Positions 58,262 to 64,000 of a stretch of 64,000 nt of DNA are shown here, piece by piece. Each line of letters begins with the position of its first letter. Position 1 is the first letter of the stretch. The position numbers and the translations under genes were made by a program. This DNA comes from Anthonomus grandis grandis (taxonomy: Eukaryota; Arthropoda; Insecta; Coleoptera; Curculionidae): assembly GCF_022605725.1 (NCBI RefSeq), contig NC_065567.1, forward strand, positions 30,111,127-30,175,126, in the 5' to 3' direction. A model generated the notes under the pieces. The model did no database searches. It was not told the DNA's origin and saw only the letters and a program-made list of their open reading frames with translations.

Positions 58262-58880
58262 ATCACATTAATTTTTAATAAAAAATAAAATTGTTCTGCC
58301 CAATATACCACCTTTAAACCTAAAATACCTTCACAGAATATAGTCTATTTTCTCCTTTAGCATTATGACCGATTCCCTAACGAAAATCAATGGTTTTAAT
58401 ACGTCCAATAATGTGAAAGACGGACTATTCCCGTATCTGAAAATCCCCCTCACAACTCCATAAATCACATAAACAAACACAATTTCGACAAGAGACCGAA
58501 GCTGTTTGCTACGCCAATGGTCCAAATTAAATTTTGTTGCATTCCCTGCATTCGGTGCACTAAATCTAAACTAGAGATGCAACTGACTTAAAGTGACGCC
58601 GAGACAAGTTGATAATTTTCCCCGGTCTGTATTGCAAAGATAGAGCCAAGCTCTATCACGCTTTATTAGAGACAAGACCTCCTCCTCATCCTCCTTCTCC
58701 TGCTTCTCCTCGTAAACCGTTTGTATTGTTTAGGGGCATTTAAGTCCTCCTCTATTTTCTATTTCTGTAGATAGGAGGAGCAAATCAGCTTCTGCGTTAG
58801 CTAGATTTTATGGCATATTTAAGTCATACACTGCGAAAACCCCAAAAAAAATATACTAACTATATTGAAAAAAAAAATTA
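58262..58880. other. Unique island with a polypyrimidine tract
   Basis: Between two motif clusters lies a less AT-rich stretch (about 58560-58800) containing a run of CCT/TTC-type triplets at about 58680-58713 and a TCCTCCTCTATTTTC echo about 40 bp later. No coding potential is recognised. The 64-codon minus ORF at 58331-58525 has no domain. Confidence 0.4.
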
Positions 58881-59127
58881 AGTTATTGGCGCCCAACATG
58901 TGTAAAAATTATATTACATTTATTGAAGTGAAACCTATTTTCTTTCAATAAGAAAAAGAATATTTGATTAAAATTGGATTTTTTCGCTATTGGCTTGTTG
59001 GCGCCCAATATGTGTAAAAATTGTGTTACTTTTATTAGGGTAAAAATGCTATTTTCTTGCAATAAAAAAAGGAGTTGATTAAAATTAATTTTTTTTTACT
59101 GTTGACTTGTTGGCGCCCAACACTTGT

Positions 59128-60339
59128 TAAAATCATTGTAATTTATTTTTTGGCCATAAAAACTATGGTCATAATTGGGTTTTATGGCATATTTGAGTCA
59201 CGCATTGCAAAAACCCCAAAAAAGGAAATATTAACTAATTCGAACTTATCTATGGGCACACACTTCCACTGATAACGTATTGACGGGTCCCTACCTTTTA
59301 TGTATTCCGTGTAAATATTTACTAAATAAATAATCAAATAAGTAATGTATACTGAACGGTTTACAATGACTAATAATAATAAGTAAATTTGGAATGTACA
59401 TACACTTACATAATAAATGGATTAAATGTCATTAGGAGATGATTTAGATGGAATTTTGCTGTCTAAAAACATTTATAGCCGAATTGGAAAACGTGTAAAA
59501 GAGATATGGCGTTCAAAAGCCTATTGCCCCAATAAACCCCTCAATTTCAATCCCCCAATAAAAATAAAACCAAAAAAAAATAAAACCACCACCTAAAGAA
59601 GAAAAAAAAATCCCGGGTTTCACCCCCTTTTCAAAATATATATATTTCCATACTTCAATACCCCGTTTTGGCCGAAACTAATTCTCATTTATACATGGTG
59701 TCGTAAATAATCGTGACAGCTGGCACATTTTTATTATTTTATTGGGCCAAATTTGCGGCCATAAATTCAGTCAACGGTAGCCCCGGTATTACCCAGAATT
59801 CTGGTTTTCGCTCAATAAAGGACGTCCCATTTTTTTTTATTTTATTTTTCGGGAACGCAGCCCGAAAATATATTGGACGGATTTGCCGATCGTTAGATGG
59901 ATTTAGGACTGATTTAAGGCATTTAAATGGCAATCGGCTTAGCGGCCATAATAAACAAAATTAAGGAAAACTTGAGCGTGGATTGAATATTTGGCTCACA
60001 ATTCGCTGTAAAACGAACAATTTATACGTTGTTTTACTCAATTTACGTAAAAAGCTTGAATTATATTAAAATTGCTTTTTTCTTGTGTAGTTGGACTTAC
60101 TGCATTAAAAAAATCATTTGACTAACATGAGGGTACAGATCACAAAAATGGCTAAATATTTTTTTTGTATATAACTTTATTTCGCTTCTCTTTACATTTT
60201 GTTTTTCTGGTTTAGTATACTCAGTTACATTGAAAAAGCATCAGTTCATTGGTCATTTTCTTTACCATTAATAATAATGATAAGCAGGGCAAGAAGCCTA
60301 CAGTGTTAGTCCGTATTGTATTCACCATTAGATACTATA
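59128..60339. other. Intergenic DNA with a possible conserved island at 59700-59965
   Basis: 59700-59965 is complex and less AT-rich (CGGTAGCCCCGGTATTACCC, GGATTTGCCGATCGTTAG), with overlapping short ORFs on both strands (59713-59964 plus, 59739-59933 minus). Overlapping ORFs on opposite strands without any domain argue for non-coding conserved sequence or chance, not a gene. Confidence 0.4.
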
Positions 60340-62140
60340 GTTTGCCTGAAAAAAAAGAAAAAGGACTTAAAATGGCTAAAAAATATAAAAAAGTACTCCA
60401 AATGCCTGGAATAAGATTTCAAATTTCTAAGATATAAGACAAAAACAATATAAGCCTGAAATATAAATCCAATGTCTAAAAATACACAAATTAGTGGAGA
60501 AATGTAGATTTAATATTTTTTTAAGTGTATTTACTAGAGAGACTTTAAAAAAAATTAAGACTACATTAGATGCATGCAAAAAAATAAAATGTAATTCCTA
60601 TAAAACTTAAGGAAAATTAGGCAAAACGTCTAAAAAAAAAACAGTTTTCATAAAATAAAATTACTCAAATACCTAGATATAAAAAAGATATAAGATATGA
60701 AAAAACTAGAAGTTACTTCAAATGCCTGGAAAAAATTTCAAATTAAATTTAATCCTGGGAAAAGATTAACAAAATAAAGTAAAGTGCCTGGAAAAATAAG
60801 ATTTTTGTTTACAATCCTAAAAAAAATTAAAAAATAGCGTAAAATACTTGTAAAAAAATTAGAAAAAAAAATTAAAAAAGGTGGAAAATTATTTCAAATA
60901 CCTTGAAACTGCATAAAAAAGCTTAATAATTAAAACCTAAGACTTCAAATTGTTGCTTGGAACTTGGAAAACAAAAATAAATCATTTGAATCTCTGGAAA
61001 GTATAAAAGGACGTAAAATAGTGTCCTAAATGGTTTATCCGATATTTTCCACCTTCGATTCGGGGGGTTTAAAATGCCCCATGTGGCACGTTTCGTATAT
61101 TCCGACCTTGGCTTAAAAATTACTGTCTTTGAGTTATTTTGAGTTTTTTTAAAGTCTCTAGATATTTTTTACCCCTTAAATAAATTTAATAGGGTTTCTA
61201 CCTGAAAAAAACAAAAAACCGCCCTAGCCCCAATATCACACTTTTGGCGCCCAACAAAAATAATTATTTCCTAATTTTATAAGTATTAACCTCCAAAATG
61301 TCACAAAACCTTCTTCAGGAAATACTTACAGACTTGAGATAATCCCGGGAAAAGATTAACAAAATAAAGTAAAATGCTTGGAAAAATTTTTATTTTATTT
61401 TTAGTTGTAAAATACTTCCTACTAAAAATAAAAATAAAAAATATTAAAAATGGTGGAAAATTATTTCAAATACCTTGAAACTGTATGAAAAAGCTTAATA
61501 CTTAAAACCTAAAACTTCAAATGCCTGGAAAACAGAAATAATTCTATTGTATCTCTGGAAAGTAAAAAAGGACGTAAAATGTTTAGAATAAAATAAAATA
61601 TAAAATTATTTGAAAAACTTGAAACTATATGGAAAAAAAATTACTTTAGGTGCCTGGAAAAAAAACTATTTTAATTCTGGAAAATTTTAAAATATGACGT
61701 AAAATGCCTGGAATTAAACTTAAAAAAATCGTTCAAGAGAGAAAAAATCAATTAGAAAACAGATTTCGTTATTCGATTATTTCTTAAATTTTATCCACTA
61801 TGGAATTTGTAGGAAAAAAAAATTGCTTCAAATACCTGAAAAAAAAGAAAGATTATCTCTATACCCTAAAAAATAAAAAAAAAATATCCAAAATGTCTGA
61901 AATAAAATTTTAAAAAAATAATTTAAAATACCTTAAAAAAAATTGAAATTGAAATAAAATACGAAATTATCTTAATTATCTGAAAGTTTAAAAACTGTCT
62001 GAAAAAAAAACCAAATGCCTGAAAAAAAAAAATTATTTCTGGAAAACATTAATAATTGACGTAAAACACCTGGAATAAAAAAAATTATTTAAAATAAAAT
62101 GAGAAATTATTCACTATACCTGAAAAACTTGAAATTTTAT
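60340..62140 (+). repeat. Decayed short tandem repeat with AAATGCCTGGAAAAA core
   Basis: The phrase ATGCCTGGAA or a close variant (GTGCCTGGAAAAA, ACACCTGGAATAAA, ATACCTTGAAA, ATGCTTGGAAAAA) recurs some twenty or more times, usually 30-80 bp apart, with A-rich spacers and recurrent GACGTAAAAT. It looks like an old minisatellite with high sequence decay. The 62-codon ORF at 60249-60437 runs into it and is not considered a gene. Confidence 0.75.
61130..61330 (+). repeat. Three-copy ~180-bp repeat carrying TTTTGGCGCCCAACAA (also 62700-62835 and 62870-63030)
   Basis: Three segments share, in order, TCTAGATATTTTTT followed by a CCCTTAAAT block, CCCCAATWTCA, TTTTGGCGCCCAACAA, then TATTAACC and a TGTCACAAAACCTTCTT or similar block. 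The GCGCC motif starts (TGG) at 61245, 62738 and 62978. These copies have lost the ATGTGT part of the motif found nearer to Toll. The first copy interrupts the GCCTGGAA repeat. Confidence 0.8.
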
Positions 62141-62699
62141 AGAAAATGGCTTTGCATTATTTATTTATTTATATTTTACTATATACCACAATTTATATTT
62201 TCAGTACAAAATATTCGATTTTTATTTATTTGGTTACTAAGCATTTCTTTTTTTTTATTAGAGTTTAAAAATTAATTTTTTTTTTCAGCTAGTTGATTTA
62301 AATAAAATTCCCTTTAAATAAAAAGTTCTTCATTCAACTACTTGAGCTTTATTAGCAATTTGAACATCATTTAAAAATTTGGTAAGTGCAGAAAAATATG
62401 TGAATATTTGGTTTCTCTTCATTATTTAGATTCAAAAATCGCAGAAAATTAGAGCAATAATATACTTAGGGTTTCTGGTAAGCATAACTATGTTTCAAAG
62501 TAATATTTTAAGGTAATTTAGGGGGTGGTTAGAAAATATAATGCGATGTTAACTGAAAAAATTGCAAAAATCTAAACTAGTTATACTTTAAAATAAAACA
62601 TTCCAAATAAAATCAACAATTCAAGGCAATTGAGATGCTTTGTTATTTTGATTATTGATTGGTTGAATTTCAACAAAATGATACTTGGCATAGCTGTGA
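62141..62699. other. AT-rich intergenic DNA
   Basis: I see no gene, motif copy or inverted repeat here. Confidence 0.4.
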
Positions 62700-63030
62700 A
62701 AAATTAAATAGGCCTTCTATCCCCAATTTCAACCTTTTGGCGCCCAACAAAAAAAATTTTTTTTTATTTTTAGAAGTATTAACCCACAAATTGTCACAAA
62801 ACCTTCTTTAACATATACTTATAGAACTTGTCTAAAAAATTAATACCTTGGAGGTGCTCAATTATATTCATGTTTGCAACGAACTTTGAGTGTCTAGATA
62901 TTTTTTGACCCTTAAATCAATTTAATTGACAAAAGAAAAAAAATGCTTTGACCCTTCAGGCCCCAATTTCAGCCTTTTGGCGCCCAACAAGAAAAAAAAA
63001 TCCTAATATTAACCCACAGAATGCCACATA

Positions 63031-64000
63031 AATTTAAAAAAAAAACTGATCTGATTGAGTATTTTAGGTGGAAAATTTAAAAATAAATCGTAATTATAAT
63101 AATTCTCGCCAAAATCAATGAATAGTATTCCGCAGGAGGCGTAATATTCCAATGCTATAATTTAAAAGCTATCCAAACCCAAAATATTATTACAAAAACT
63201 CATTATTTAACCCGTTAAAATTATATTTTCTTGTTATTTTATGTTTCAAATGTTTTTTATATAAAACAAAATTACAATTGTAAGGCCTACATTAATTTGT
63301 TACGAAAATATTTTAGTATTCGTAGCGCCATTAATAATTAATTTTTCCCTAAAAAATATAACAACATAAATAATACCTTTTTAAAACGAAACAATACTGC
63401 AGCAATTTTCGCTGAATAAACAATACGGGAAAACAGCACAATTCGAACCAAAAAAAAAAATCGGTAATTAATATTTTCACTGCGCCATATGCGAACGTCC
63501 CATAGTTTTCCCAATCGGCGGGAAATTAATGAAAAATACTCAAATGTCGCATTTAAAACATATTTTTTTGACTTTTAGTTGACACACGCATACATTATTT
63601 GTCTATCTTGCGGTTGACAGTTTTTAGTAACGGATTTAACCCGTTTTGACTTCCATAATGAAATTAATATAATAATCAAATTGGTAAAAAATTCTTTTCC
63701 CATATGTCAAAAAAAAAAACACGATTATATTCCAATTTCCCGTTAAGCAATAAAAAAAAAAACATTGTATCGAATATTACCGCATCAACATGTACATGCT
63801 TAACTGTGAGAAAATGGAAAAGGAGGGATCATATTCAGCCTTGATAATTAAAACAAAATAATGCGGTGTTTTCATAATTAAGTTCATTGTTATACATTGC
63901 GGCAGGTATAATGAGAAGTTATTTGATCTACTTAGGAATTAAAAATTATACAATGTGAGCCATCATTATGCCCTGGGGGGTCATTTATTTATTATCATTG
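63031..64000. other. AT-rich intergenic DNA to the window edge
   Basis: No gene is seen. About 63480-63700 is a little more complex (ATGCGAACGTCCCATAG, ATCTTGCGGTTGACAG), but nothing can be assigned. Confidence 0.4.

Larger units (their letters stand above)
54691..59127. repeat. Dispersed and locally tandem GC-rich motif TGGCGCCCAACATGTGT (14 copies here)
   Basis: TGG of the motif lies at 54941, 55032, 55501, 55600, 56242, 56340, 57959, 58040, 58138, 58242, 58887, 58999 and 59111 on the plus strand; one copy is inverted (GGGCGCCA at 55298-55305). In three clusters the copies are about 80-110 bp apart and the spacers are loosely similar (TTATGTTACTTTTATTGGAG, TTTTTTACTGTTGAC), so this began as a minisatellite. 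The core is far better preserved than the spacers. Many copies read TGTTGG-CGC-CCAACA, a 6-bp dyad, followed by CATGTG or CACGTG (E-box). No ORF is involved. Confidence 0.88.

Noticed and set aside
54941..59127. LTR retrotransposon suggested by primer-binding-site-like words
   Set aside because: There are no LTR pairs, no gag/pol reading frames, and the word recurs every ~100 bp in places, which fits a minisatellite instead.

Overview
The window looks like AT-rich nuclear DNA from an insect. It has one intron-free gene for a long-type Toll receptor, insect-style non-LTR retrotransposons, several Tc1/mariner-superfamily elements and a satellite array. A beetle is my best guess for the host, but the sequence does not prove it. 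The only host protein-coding gene I can support is the Toll receptor at 49693-53661 (+). Almost everything else is repeat, transposon or non-coding DNA.

Layout. (1) 1-10962 is a head-to-tail satellite with a period of about 506 bp; a diverged outlier patch of the same family lies at 18318-19448. (2) About 13000-17770 is a nearly complete non-LTR retrotransposon (LINE). Its ORF1 (PHD finger plus zinc knuckles) and ORF2 (endonuclease plus reverse transcriptase) lie in the same frame and are separated by a single TAG in a tobacco-mosaic-virus-type readthrough context. (3) 21820-35240 is dominated by a second tandem repeat family with a period of about 600-680 bp, called R650 here. Each unit carries G/C-rich blocks in opposite orientations. 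Two Tc1-like elements have jumped into this array at TA sites and a third lies nearby. R650 recurs in inverted orientation at 32-35 kb and as a single unit near 40.5 kb. (4) 36.8-39.7 kb holds a 5'-truncated LINE end, a DD41D transposon with terminal inverted repeats of about 163 bp, a second transposase remnant and a small MITE.

(5) 41-49.5 kb is an AT-rich upstream region of the Toll gene. A 20-bp motif, CATAACYTTAATGGATATGA, recurs about nine times there, and there is one decayed reverse-transcriptase remnant. (6) 49.5-54.7 kb is the Toll locus: candidate promoter, two upstream ORFs, a single coding exon of 1322 codons, and a 3' UTR with Pumilio-type sites and a poly(A) signal. (7) 54.9-63 kb lies downstream of Toll. 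A GC-rich motif, TGGCGCCCAACATGTGT, recurs 17 times in otherwise AT-rich DNA, mixed with decayed short tandem repeats and a few less AT-rich unique islands.

The strongest candidates for something undescribed are the in-frame TAG/CAR-YYA junction of the LINE, the two motif arrays that flank the Toll gene, and the internally inverted R650 family. Coordinates of decayed elements are approximate where stated. No database search was run.
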